Below are positions 37,171-45,068 of a DNA stretch of 64,000 nucleotides, piece after piece. This DNA is from Eubacteriales bacterium. GTDB taxonomy: Bacteria > Bacillota > Clostridia > Lachnospirales > Lachnospiraceae. Each line of letters starts with the position of its first letter. Positions within the stretch are counted from its first letter, which is position 1. The stretch lies in assembly GCA_030536575.1 (NCBI GenBank), contig JAUNPS010000013.1, positions 46,171 to 110,170 on the forward strand, in the 5' to 3' direction. Position numbers and translations under genes: made by a program. The notes under the pieces are model-generated. The model searched no databases. It saw only the letters and a program-made list of their open reading frames with translations, and was not told the origin of the DNA.

Positions 37171-38064
37171 TCATCCTTTTACCGCACCTACCATCATACC
37201 TGCCTGGAAATACTTCTGCAGGAACGGATAGATGATCAGTATCGGAAGGATAACCACTACTACGGCTGCCATACGCATAACTTCCTGCGGTACGGCGTTT
37301 TGTACAACGGATTGAATATCCACCATGTCCGAGCTGCTTGCGCCGGATGCGAGTACGACCTTCTGCACGTAAACCTGCAGGGTGGATTTGGATGTGGTCG
37401 TCATGTACATGATCGAGTTAAAGTAGGTGTTCCAATAGCTTACAAATGAAAACAGGGTCATGGACGCCAGCATCGCTTTCGACAGGGGCAGCACGATCGT
37501 TCCGAAAATACGGAGCTGGCCGCAGCCGTCGATTTTTGCCGCCTCCTCCAGTTCGATCGGCAGGGACTGGAAGAAGGAACGCATGACCATGATCGTCCAG
37601 GCTCCGCAGGCGGAGGGCAGGATGCAGGCAAAGTAATTGTCCAGAAGGCCCAATGCCTTGATGTTCATGAAGTTCGGCACCATACCTGCGGAAAACAGCA
37701 TGGTAAACATGACGTATTTGTTTAAGATGCCTTTTCCCGGAATCGGTTTGGACAGGCAGTAGGCCAGTCCGGCGTTCAGGCAGAGGCTTAACGGCGTACC
37801 AATGGCTGTAATGATCAGCGTGGATTTCAATGCGTTCAGGAATCCGGAGCCTTTCAGGATCAGTTCATAGGCTGCCAGGGACCATTTTTTCGGCCAGAGG
37901 TTAAACGCACCCGCTACATAGGCGGTGGAATCCGTGAAGGACAGCATCAATACGTAGAGGAAGGGCACCAGCATGGTGGCTGCCAGAAGCAGCAGGATGA
38001 TCCACAGGATTGCCTGATAAATGTTTTCTTTGAGGCGCATCCCCATTTTATTTTTTTGTTTCAT
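37171..38064 (-). CDS. LplC/YtcP-type sugar ABC permease, 297 aa
   Basis: Six membrane segments and the permease signature EEAAKIDGCGQLRIFGTIVL + PLSKAM (the EAA loop contacting the ATPase, about residue 190). It pairs with the LplB-type permease encoded 24 bases upstream. These permeases share a general ATPase (MsmX type), which explains the absence of an ATPase gene here. The start has GAAAGGAGAATCCG upstream. Confidence 0.93.
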   Translation of the reverse strand: MKQKNKMGMRLKENIYQAILWIILLLLAATMLVPFLYVLMLSFTDSTAYVAGAFNLWPKKWSLAAYELILKGSGFLNALKSTLIITAIGTPLSLCLNAGLAYCLSKPIPGKGILNKYVMFTMLFSAGMVPNFMNIKALGLLDNYFACILPSACGAWTIMVMRSFFQSLPIELEEAAKIDGCGQLRIFGTIVLPLSKAMLASMTLFSFVSYWNTYFNSIMYMTTTSKSTLQVYVQKVVLASGASSSDMVDIQSVVQNAVPQEVMRMAAVVVVILPILIIYPFLQKYFQAGMMVGAVKG

Positions 38065-38088
38065 TTTTCGGATTCTCCTTTCTTCCGG

Positions 38089-39018
38089 CTACATAACGCC
38101 TTCGTAGCCCTTGCGGCTGGTGATCCAGTTCGTCAGGCAGACCAGGGTGGTGTTGATGACGGACTTAAACAGACCGATGGCCGTCGTGTAGGAATACTGG
38201 GTACTTCCGGTGGCGATACTGTTGTTGTAGATGAAGATTTCGAAAACTTCCAGTTTGGATTTTACCAATGGGTTGTTCATCAGGAAGGTCTGTTCAAAAT
38301 CTACGGAAATAATGCTTCCCATTTTCAGGATCAGCATAACGATGACGGTGGGCATGATACTTGGCAATGTGATTTTCATCATACACTGGAAGCGGTTTGC
38401 GCCGTCCATCTTGGCTGCTTCGTAAAGGCTCTGGTCGATGCCGGAGATGGCCGCCAGGTAAACAATGGAGTTCCAACCCACGCTTTTCCAGAGAGACTGC
38501 ACGACCAGAATCAGGTAAATCCATTTCTGGCTGAACAGGAAGGCATAGGGTTCGCCGCCTGCCATGGTGATCAGTTTATTGACAACGCCCTGTTCGGTGG
38601 AGAGCAGGAAGAAGGTCAGGCTGACAACGATCGCCCAGGACATGAAGTGGGGCAGGTAGATCGAGGTCTGGATGAATTTCTTGAATTTTGCGTTGCGGAC
38701 TTCGTTCAGCAGCATGGCCAGGAAGATCGGCACGGGGAAGGTCAGCAGGTTCAGGCCGCTGATGATCAGCGTGTTCTTTAACATGTTGTAAAACTTGGCG
38801 TCTGAGAACAGTGTTTTGAAGTGTTTCAGGCCTACCCAGGGGCTGCCGAGGATTCCCAGATGGGGGTTGTAGTCCTGGAATGCCATCAGGATTCCGCGCA
38901 GAGGCATGTAGTACATCAGGAACATGACGACCAGTCCGGGGATGCCCAGCAGGTAGATCCAGCGGTATTCCCAGATTTGCTTGCGAAGGGTTTTGTTGGT
39001 TCCTTTCTTTCCTTTCAT
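38089..39018 (-). CDS. LplB/YtcQ-partner sugar ABC permease, 309 aa
   Basis: Start set at 39018 after GAGGAAAACC; an upstream in-frame ATG at 39099 lies over the promoter. The protein has six membrane segments, an N-terminal WIYLLGIPGLVVMFLMYYMP and the EAA loop YEAAKMDGANRFQCMMKITL + PSIMPT. It is the first gene of the transporter operon, whose promoter and a palindromic operator lie just upstream. Together with LplC and the binding protein it imports oligosaccharides that the downstream glycosidases trim. Confidence 0.93.
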   Translation of the reverse strand: MKGKKGTNKTLRKQIWEYRWIYLLGIPGLVVMFLMYYMPLRGILMAFQDYNPHLGILGSPWVGLKHFKTLFSDAKFYNMLKNTLIISGLNLLTFPVPIFLAMLLNEVRNAKFKKFIQTSIYLPHFMSWAIVVSLTFFLLSTEQGVVNKLITMAGGEPYAFLFSQKWIYLILVVQSLWKSVGWNSIVYLAAISGIDQSLYEAAKMDGANRFQCMMKITLPSIMPTVIVMLILKMGSIISVDFEQTFLMNNPLVKSKLEVFEIFIYNNSIATGSTQYSYTTAIGLFKSVINTTLVCLTNWITSRKGYEGVM

Positions 39019-39070
39019 ATGGTTTTCCTCTTTTCGACGATTTTGCGGCCACGGCCGCTTGATGATTTTA

Positions 39071-39100
39071 CTATAGCAGGATTCGAAAAGGGTTTTCAAT
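39071..39100 (-). promoter_or_regulatory. Promoter of the LplB-LplC-binding protein operon
   Basis: Minus strand TTGAAA (39095-39100) and TATAGT (39071-39076), 18 bases apart, about 50 bases before the lplB-like start. Confidence 0.6.
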
Positions 39101-39167
39101 TGTACTAATTCAATATTTTTGCACTTTTTTCATATTTTGTTCTGTTTTTTTATGATTTTTTTCGAAG

Positions 39168-39181
39168 TGTAAGGGCTTACA
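39168..39181. promoter_or_regulatory. Palindromic operator TGTAAGGGCTTACA, site 1
   Basis: A perfect 6-2-6 palindrome of the catabolite-responsive-element/LacI type, about 68 bases upstream of the -35 box of the sugar transporter operon. The same motif occurs at 54508 and 54626. Confidence 0.6.
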
Positions 39182-39203
39182 GTGGAAATGTTGCACAAAG
39201 GAG

Positions 39204-39230
39204 AAGCAGGCGGCTGGGGGCTGCCTGCTT
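39204..39230. terminator. GC-rich hairpin in the intergenic region
   Basis: AAGCAGGC (39204-39211) pairs with GCCTGCTT (39223-39230); no T run on either side. Could be a weak terminator or a structural element between two minus-strand transcription units. Confidence 0.35.
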
Positions 39231-39305
39231 TGGGGATTATGAGGATGATGCGCCGGGACGGGGAGGTCTAAGAGCGTCAGTTTTTGAAATCCAGCGATTT
39301 CTCCG

Positions 39306-39634
39306 TCAATGCGTGTAAGTTAAAATATGAATCTCTTCTCCGACCGCCTCCCGCACAATGTTTTCCATACGCTTCGCAAATGGACAGGCATAACCAATCG
39401 GCGTTCCTTTCTGGATACAGGAAGCGAACGCAATCGTATCCGCGCCTCTCTTTACCAGTTCTTTTGCACGAAGCACCGCCTTTTTCCCCAGACAGCCGCC
39501 GCAGTTGATAAAGCCAACAATTTTAATCTCTTCATCGATCTCCGCAAATGCGCCGATTTTCTCCCGAACGGCTAATCGGTTGTGCCGGGGCAAAAATCCT
39601 CTGTCTGCATACAACGAATAATTCCCACTTTCAT
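39306..39634 (-). pseudogene. CGGC domain protein with a one-base frameshift
   Basis: From the ATG at 39634 the frame reads MKVGIIRCMQTEDFCPGTTD and stops. One base out of frame, near 39573, the family continues with VREKIGAFAEIDEEIKIVGF, INCGGCLGKKAVLRAKELVK and FASCIQKGTPIG, ending at 39306. CGGC proteins (about 120 residues) are small cysteine-rich, probably metal-binding proteins. A single missing base near GATTAGCC separates the two parts; it is either a recent null mutation or a sequencing error. The start overlaps the stop of the upstream gene (ATGA). Confidence 0.75.
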
Positions 39635-40143
39635 TTTGATTCCTCCCAATTCTTCTTATTTTTCATAATCGACAAGATCGCTTTGTCCATGTGTCTCATT
39701 CCATCTGCTCCAATTCCCGCAATATCAGCAATACACTCCTCCTGGGAGACAGTCACCAGCTTCAAAGCGCAGCCTGCCTTCCCTTCATCGCAAAGCATTC
39801 CGGTAATATTTCCCGTCATATTGCGTAGTGCAAAGCCAATCTGCTCGTCAGCGGCGCCCATCAGCCAGGTTACCGCCGATGCCCGTGCTGCGGCATAGTC
39901 CGGGCCGACGCGGTCAAATCCGGCAATTACTCTGACAGCCAAATCACCGGGAGTATAAACATGATCCCTGATCTGCAGCGTGACCGCCGCAATCACTTCC
40001 CCGGTTTCCTTATCCTCAAGCCGCCACATTTTTACCATGCCTTCCGGCGGTATGTCGCTGACCTCAATCTCCATTCCGCTTTCATGGAACAATACGGACA
40101 GCGGATAATATTCATCTGTTTCTTTCAACTCGAACAAGTCCAT
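39631..40143 (-). CDS. Hypothetical protein, 170 aa, divergent from tetR
   Basis: Not recognised. The start at 40143 follows GGGAGAGGGGAGTTT. The predicted protein is soluble, with an N-terminal EFMDLFELKETDEYYPLSVL-like opening, a segment resembling the beta core of an N-acetyltransferase or cytidine-deaminase-like fold (VIAAVTLQIRDHVYTPGDLA), and a helix-rich C-terminal half with AARASAVTWLMGAADEQIGF. It is co-transcribed with the CGGC gene (four-base overlap) and divided from tetR by a shared operator region, so it is a likely member of the TetR regulon. Confidence 0.55.
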   Translation of the reverse strand: MDLFELKETDEYYPLSVLFHESGMEIEVSDIPPEGMVKMWRLEDKETGEVIAAVTLQIRDHVYTPGDLAVRVIAGFDRVGPDYAAARASAVTWLMGAADEQIGFALRNMTGNITGMLCDEGKAGCALKLVTVSQEECIADIAGIGADGMRHMDKAILSIMKNKKNWEESK

Positions 40144-40162
40144 AAACTCCCCTCTCCCTGTT

Positions 40163-40206
40163 AAAACACATACAGTTGTAAAAATCTTGACATGTGTATG
40201 TGTTTT
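40163..40206. promoter_or_regulatory. Operator palindrome of the TetR regulator
   Basis: A perfect 11-bp inverted repeat, AAAACACATAC (40163-40173) and GTATGTGTTTT (40196-40206), separated by 22 bases. It overlaps the -35 box of the tetR promoter and lies just after the start point of the divergent promoter, so one bound regulator can repress both. Confidence 0.7.
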
Positions 40207-40215
40207 TGTTATTAT
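40187..40215 (+). promoter_or_regulatory. Promoter of tetR
   Basis: TTGACA (40187-40192), 17 bases, TATTAT (40210-40215): near-consensus sigma-A promoter, overlapping the operator palindrome. Confidence 0.7.
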
Positions 40216-40242
40216 TATAACCAGAGAGACGTGTGAAGTCAA
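40214..40242 (-). promoter_or_regulatory. Divergent promoter of the 170-aa/CGGC operon
   Basis: Minus strand TTGACT (40237-40242), 17 bases, TATAAT (40214-40219): strong promoter whose -10 overlaps the -10 of tetR. Confidence 0.75.
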
Positions 40243-40331
40243 TGTCTTGCATTTAAGTCATACAGAATGCATAATATGTCGTACTTTCCATTCTCTTTTC
40301 CATAATGACACCCTTAAAAGGAGACGCGGCT

Positions 40332-40882
40332 ATGTATACTGGCACGAATCCGTCCGCTTTGCGGTCCCGCAAGGAAATTGTTCAGGCATTTTTAAGTCTA
40401 TTATCCGATTATTCCTTTGAAGAAATCACGATTAAACAGATCATGGACGCGACCGGTCTTTCCCGCCAGACGTTTTATCAAATTTTTTCGGACAAAGAAG
40501 AAATACTGGAATATTATTTAGACACCATATTTGAAGAATTTATTACGCATACAGAGCAGCATGAAGTCAGAAATCTGTGCGACGCAGCAAAGCTTTTTTT
40601 GTATTTTTTCAAGAATATAAGCAAATCTTCGGTTTGATTATTCAAAACGGAAAGAGCTGCGTCATGCAGCGAAAATGCAGGGAGTATTTACAAAAAAGCC
40701 AGTATATCCATTATGATTTGCATGGAGTTCAGACGGAACAGGAACGGGAATACGCCACCACGTTTGTAATCAGCGGCATGGTCGCTATGTTAGAACAGTG
40801 GGTGCGTTCTCCTGAATCGGTTCAGGCAGGAGCGCAGGAGCTGGCTCTGCTTGTTTGTCGGATAACTGGAACAGAATCATAG
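40332..40882 (+). pseudogene. TetR/AcrR-family regulator with a frameshift in a T7 run
   Basis: Start at 40332 after AAAAGGAGACGCGG. The N-terminal helix-turn-helix is intact: SRKEIVQAFLSLLSDYSFEE, ITIKQIMDATGLSRQTFYQI, FSDKEEI. After CDAAKLF the frame leaves the family sequence at a run of seven T (40594-40600) and ends; inserting one T would continue into FFVFFQEYKQIFGLIIQNGK and the typical TetR ligand domain to 40882. Either the gene is inactive, or the run slips during replication, transcription or translation, or the base was lost in sequencing. The divergent operator suggests that the regulator was recently functional. Confidence 0.8.
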
Positions 40883-41000
40883 ATAAGGCCAGCGGACGTC
40901 CATACGTCCATTCGCCGCCCTGTCCCTGGCGGCTTCATGCACAACTACTTTTTAATAAACTCATTCCGCCTGGGAGTGGTAAGCTCCGTAAAATCAGGCA

Positions 41001-41046
41001 ACTCCCGACTGTCAGAATGAACACCGACAGTCGGGAGTCTTTTTAT
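41001..41046 (+). terminator. Strong intrinsic terminator after tetR
   Basis: A perfect 13-bp stem ACTCCCGACTGTC / GACAGTCGGGAGT with a 12-base loop followed by CTTTTTATG. Confidence 0.9.
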
Positions 41047-41157
41047 GTTGCCTCATCAAATATGCGTTTTTAAACTTTAAAATAATTCTGCAGATTAAGC
41101 CCCAAATTTTCGGTATATCTGCGCTTTTTTTCTGTCAATTCCGCAGCATTATTCTCT

Positions 41158-42330
41158 TTAAAATGCGGCATCTTCCTCCGCATCCAACAATTTTTTCAAA
41201 TCTTCAATATCCGGCAGCGCTTTCCGCAGCTCTTCAGACATATCCTTTGATGTTTTATAGGTGGCTACTCCCATCGGTTTGGTATAATCCTGAATCACGT
41301 AATCCACAAAAGACTTGTTCATATCTTTGCATAGAATAATTCCTATCGCAGGATTTTCATGAGGCTTTCGCTCAAATCCATCAAGGACACTCAAATATCC
41401 TTGTAGCTGTCCCAGATAGGATGTTTTGAATTTTCCTCTCTTTAATTCTACAGCAACAAGGCAGTTTAATTCCCGATTAAAGAATAAAAGGTCAATATAC
41501 TGATCCTCCCCAAAGGCATCCAAGTGATACTGATTACGGATAAATGCAAAATCTTTTCCAAAAGTCAGAATGAAATTTTTTACATTATGAATGATAGCGT
41601 TTTCCACGACTTTTTCATCAACATCAGCTTTTTCTCTGGCATCCAACTCCTCTACATTGATATAGTCAAGCAGATATTCGTCTTTGAATGTTCCTATGGC
41701 TTTCAATGCCTGCTGTCCCGCAGGAAGAGTCCGCGCAAAATTGTTCGGCAGACTTCCCTGATGATGGTAATCATCTGCGGCGAGACTACTTTTCAATTCC
41801 TCCACCGTAAAATGCTCATCAGCACACCGTTTGATGTAAAAAAGACGTTCTTCCAAATTTTTTATTTTTCCAAGAATTACCCTGTGGTGAGTGAACCCTA
41901 TATGTAGAAATGCGTCCATCGGAAAATCTTGGTAATTTGGAACTTGCAAATTCCAAATTACCTTAATTGCAGTTTTTTCTGTTTTGGAATCCATAAGTTC
42001 CAAATTATCGGAGACATTTTCTGCAATCATCTCGGACTGTCCAACAGAATCCAGCATTTCCCATTCTTCGTAAAACGTCCGCATATACCGAAGATTTCGG
42101 GATGTAAATCCGCGAAGTCCGGGTAACTCTTTATCCAATTGCTCACTAATGGCATCAACCGCTCCTTTACCCCAGAACCCGTTTCGGGAATTTAAAGATA
42201 TGTATTTGCCAATGCCGTAATAGAGCATCAACTGTTTCGCGTTCACGGTTCTTGCAGCATCATATTGACTTTGCAATATCGCTGTTTTTATTGCCTTGAC
42301 AGCTTCAGCATAATTCTGTTGCTCACTCAT
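41158..42330 (-). CDS. DUF1016/YhcG-type PDDEXK nuclease-domain protein, 390 aa
   Basis: The N-terminal DUF1016_N part (residues about 10-150) has AKQLMLYYGIGKYISLNSRN, GLRGFTSRNLRYMRTFYEEW and IWNLQVPNYQDFPMDAFLHI. The C-terminal nuclease part (about 225-360) shows the restriction-endonuclease-like core: LDAFGEDQYIDLLFFNRELN with the Asp, then VAVELKRGKF (ExK), and YLGQLQGYLSVLD. Family members are found in defence islands, next to restriction-modification genes and mobile elements; function is not established. The gene is clearly more AT-rich than its surroundings and stands alone, a sign of transfer. Confidence 0.85.
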   Translation of the reverse strand: MSEQQNYAEAVKAIKTAILQSQYDAARTVNAKQLMLYYGIGKYISLNSRNGFWGKGAVDAISEQLDKELPGLRGFTSRNLRYMRTFYEEWEMLDSVGQSEMIAENVSDNLELMDSKTEKTAIKVIWNLQVPNYQDFPMDAFLHIGFTHHRVILGKIKNLEERLFYIKRCADEHFTVEELKSSLAADDYHHQGSLPNNFARTLPAGQQALKAIGTFKDEYLLDYINVEELDAREKADVDEKVVENAIIHNVKNFILTFGKDFAFIRNQYHLDAFGEDQYIDLLFFNRELNCLVAVELKRGKFKTSYLGQLQGYLSVLDGFERKPHENPAIGIILCKDMNKSFVDYVIQDYTKPMGVATYKTSKDMSEELRKALPDIEDLKKLLDAEEDAAF

Positions 42331-42519
42331 AGTTTATACCCCTTGAAGTCAAAATTTGTGATTTCAAAAAACTATTTTCAGTTTACCTGCCGAATTCAGC
42401 CTTGCCCCCTCTGCTTATGAAATGCCTCCTTAAAGTGGATTTGCACCTTTCAAAGCCCCCGCTGCGGCCGGTACTAAATGTGTACCACCGATACACAGCA
42501 CCACCAAATATCCGCATAT

Positions 42520-42553
42520 ATGCGGCTGCTTGGCTCACTGCTCGCGGGAATAA
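42520..42553 (+). repeat. 34-nt dispersed repeat, copy 2
   Basis: Matches 30 of 34 bases of 7274-7307. Here it follows directly on a CCGCATATATGCGG palindrome (42512-42525). Confidence 0.6.
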
Positions 42554-42560
42554 TATGCTG

Positions 42561-42598
42561 ACTGCCGCATAGAAAAATTTTCTATACGGCAGTTTTTT
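42561..42598 (+). terminator. Orphan terminator hairpin
   Basis: Fifteen-base arms (ACTGCCGCATAGAAA / TTTCTATACGGCAGT, one G-T pair) followed by TTTTTTAT on the plus strand. No plus-strand gene precedes it within 1.5 kb, so it marks a lost gene or a small RNA. Confidence 0.65.
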
Positions 42599-42691
42599 AT
42601 GCTCGCTTTAATCCGCGCCTGGCGCGTTGTTTCAATCCACGCCCGGTAATTTAACAGAGTACGACTTACGGAATAAATCCGCGTGATTTCT

Positions 42692-45049
42692 TTAAAATGA
42701 AACCTCCGTGCGTTTCCCTTTTTTCAGGAACACGGTTTGCCGCTGATTTCCGTATACGAATTCCTGGGGGCCGTCTTCGGCTGCCGTTACCGCGAAGGAA
42801 CAAAGTTTCCCGTTTTCCCAGCGCATGTCTGCCGTCATGCCGCCGCGCAGGCCCACACCCCGCAGCGCCCCCTGCTCCCACGCCTTCGGCAACGCCGGAA
42901 GAACTCGGATATAACCCGCATGGGACTGAATCAGCGCTTCCAAAATCGCTTCTGCAATGCCGAAATTTCCGTCGATCTGGTAAGGCGGATGAATCGTCAG
43001 CATGTTATCCTGGACAGACCGCTTGAGAAGTTCCCGGATATTCTGCTCCACGGCTTCTCCTTTGCCGATCCGCGCATAGAAGCAGGTGATCCAGGCTTTG
43101 CTCCAGCCGGTGTGGCCGCCGCCGTGGCTCAGGCGGTAATCCAGCGTTTTTTCCGCCGCCGCGAAGAGCTCCGGCTTTTCCGGAGTAATCTCATTCCCCG
43201 GATGCAAACCGAACAGATGGGAAATGTGCCGATGTCCCGGCTCCGTCTCCTCATAGTCTTCGGCCCATTCCATAATTCTGCCGTCTGCGGAAATCTGAAG
43301 AGGCGGAAGTTTTTTCAAAATCGTTTCCAGGTTCGTCCGCTCTTCTGCCGGAAGGACCGTCCCGGCGATTTCCTTCCCTTCCAGATACCAAGTGATGAGC
43401 TGGCGCAGGATGGTCGTGTCCATGGTAGGGCCCATGCAGAGGGCGCCGCGCTGACCTGCCTTTGAGACGTAGGTATTTTCCGGAGATACGGCCGGGCCGG
43501 TCACCAGATGGCCGTTCGCATCTTCGGATAAGTAGCCTTCGAAAAAGCGAATGGCTTCCCGCATGATCGGGAGTGCCTGGGTTTTCAAAAATTCTGTGTC
43601 TTTTGTATACAGGTAATGTTCATACAGATGCAGGGAAAGCCATGCGCCGCCTGTCACCCAGAAGGGGGAGGCGTCGAAAATGCCTTCTAGGTCGGTGTTG
43701 GCCCAGAGGTTTGTGTTGTGGTGGACGACAAAGCCGTCGCAGCCGTAAAGTTCTCTGGCGGTCTCTTTCCCGTTTTCCGCCAGACGGTTGAGCAGGCGGA
43801 AGAGGGGTTTGTGGCATTCGGAGAGGCCGCTTTTTTCGGCGAACCAGTAGTTCATTTCGGTGTTGATGTTGACTGTAAATTCGCATTGCCATGGGGGTTC
43901 GAAGCTGCCGTTCCAGAGGCCCTGGAGGTTGGCTGGGAGGCGGCAGTCGGTGGAGCTGGAGATCAGCAGGCAGCGGGCGTAGCGAAGGAGGAGCATGGTG
44001 AGCGCCGGAAGGTAGGTGGGGTCGCCGGATTTTACGCTGGCGAGCATGGCAGCGGTGTCGATGGGGGCAGGTGCGCTGGCCGCAGAGCCTGCGCCAGTCC
44101 GGGTTCCCGCCGAGATGGATTCTCCTATGCCCTGCGCCATGTCCGTGCTCGTCGTGGCTCCCGCAGCGGCCTCACCTGGCTCTTCCGGCCCAATCTGAAT
44201 ATCCATCCGATTATACAGCTCACCGTATTCTTCCAGATGCCGCGCCCGAATCTTCTCGATTCCCGCCGCCTCCGCGCTCCTTAAGCGCTCCAGGCATACC
44301 TCCCGGAACCTTTCCTCTCGTCCACCATCTTCCCGGAAATCCGTCTCGCAGTCCACAAACAGCACTACTTCCTTCGCATTCTCCGTATATACAAAATCTC
44401 CCAGCGTCCGCACCTTGGCATCCGCCGTCATCCGCACCGCCGAAAAATACCGCACGCCATCCACACCATTCTGTCCCCAGTTTCCAACCGTCCGCTCTTC
44501 CACGCGCCCGGTCTCCTGCTCGAACGGCTTCCGCCCGATATTCGCGCACACCGTCAGATTTCCTTTCGGATCTTCCGTCCAAAGCCGAACCACGCCCACC
44601 TGCCAGGCATGGCTCACAAACATTTCCCGTTTATACAGAATCCCGTCAATGGAATATTCCTGAAAAACCCGTCCGGTCGGCAGGTGCAGCATCCTTCGGT
44701 AGTCCGCCGACTTCCCCTGATGCCCCACCACATAAATCCGCAGATCCCCGGCAGGCTGGTACGGATTATTGTACTTCGGCGTCCCGGTCATCGACATCTT
44801 CGCCAAAAACGCCGCCTGCTCCGTCTGTCCTTCCCGCAAAAGCTTTCGGATTTCCTCCACATGCGCCTTTCCGTCCGGATTTCTCCGGTTCCTGGCCGGG
44901 CCATACCAGAGCGTTTCCTCATTTAAAACAATCATTTCCTCGCCGACCCTGCCCCAGGGCATCATACCCAGACGCCCGTTTCCGAGCGGGAGCCCGTCTT
45001 CCCATTTGTGGGCCGGGTGGGTCAATAAAATCGTGTCTGCTTTTCCCAT
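42692..45049 (-). CDS. Alpha-L-fucosidase, GH95, 785 aa
   Basis: Family 95 from end to end: LPLGNGRLGMMPWGRVG, LNEETLWYGPARNR, PYQPAGDLRIY, then the (alpha/alpha)6 domain with LQGLWNGSFEPPWQCEFTVN, INTEMNYWFA, FVVHHNTNLWANTD, the acid AVSPENTYVS, HRHISHLFGLHPG and QIDGNFGIAEA with the basic Asp. Known members cleave alpha-1,2-fucose, as in xyloglucan and host glycans. An unusual flexible insert rich in G, A, S and T (about residues 305-345) separates the first domain from the catalytic part. No signal peptide. Last gene of the MATE-GH2-CE15-GH95 operon, 19 bases after CE15. Confidence 0.93.
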   Translation of the reverse strand: MGKADTILLTHPAHKWEDGLPLGNGRLGMMPWGRVGEEMIVLNEETLWYGPARNRRNPDGKAHVEEIRKLLREGQTEQAAFLAKMSMTGTPKYNNPYQPAGDLRIYVVGHQGKSADYRRMLHLPTGRVFQEYSIDGILYKREMFVSHAWQVGVVRLWTEDPKGNLTVCANIGRKPFEQETGRVEERTVGNWGQNGVDGVRYFSAVRMTADAKVRTLGDFVYTENAKEVVLFVDCETDFREDGGREERFREVCLERLRSAEAAGIEKIRARHLEEYGELYNRMDIQIGPEEPGEAAAGATTSTDMAQGIGESISAGTRTGAGSAASAPAPIDTAAMLASVKSGDPTYLPALTMLLLRYARCLLISSSTDCRLPANLQGLWNGSFEPPWQCEFTVNINTEMNYWFAEKSGLSECHKPLFRLLNRLAENGKETARELYGCDGFVVHHNTNLWANTDLEGIFDASPFWVTGGAWLSLHLYEHYLYTKDTEFLKTQALPIMREAIRFFEGYLSEDANGHLVTGPAVSPENTYVSKAGQRGALCMGPTMDTTILRQLITWYLEGKEIAGTVLPAEERTNLETILKKLPPLQISADGRIMEWAEDYEETEPGHRHISHLFGLHPGNEITPEKPELFAAAEKTLDYRLSHGGGHTGWSKAWITCFYARIGKGEAVEQNIRELLKRSVQDNMLTIHPPYQIDGNFGIAEAILEALIQSHAGYIRVLPALPKAWEQGALRGVGLRGGMTADMRWENGKLCSFAVTAAEDGPQEFVYGNQRQTVFLKKGKRTEVSF

Positions 45050-45068
45050 TTCCGTTCAATCCTCCTTT

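Larger units (their letters stand above)
42331..42691. other. Gene-poor scar between the DUF1016 gene and the GH95 operon
   Basis: No supported gene lies here. The region holds an open minus-strand segment encoding LVVLCIGGTHLVPAAAGALK + GANPL and a stop at 42430, followed by a GGAGG and no obvious gene (probably a remnant), a GTGTA/TACAC hairpin near 42480, the second copy of the 34-nt dispersed repeat, a terminator-like hairpin, and a 14-base CRISPR-repeat-like stretch. It looks like the edge of a lost mobile or defence segment. Confidence 0.4.

Noticed and set aside
42629-42642. GTTTCAATCCACGC, identical to the end of type I-C CRISPR repeats
   Set aside because: Only one copy with no spacers or cas genes; possibly a decayed terminal repeat but an array cannot be supported.
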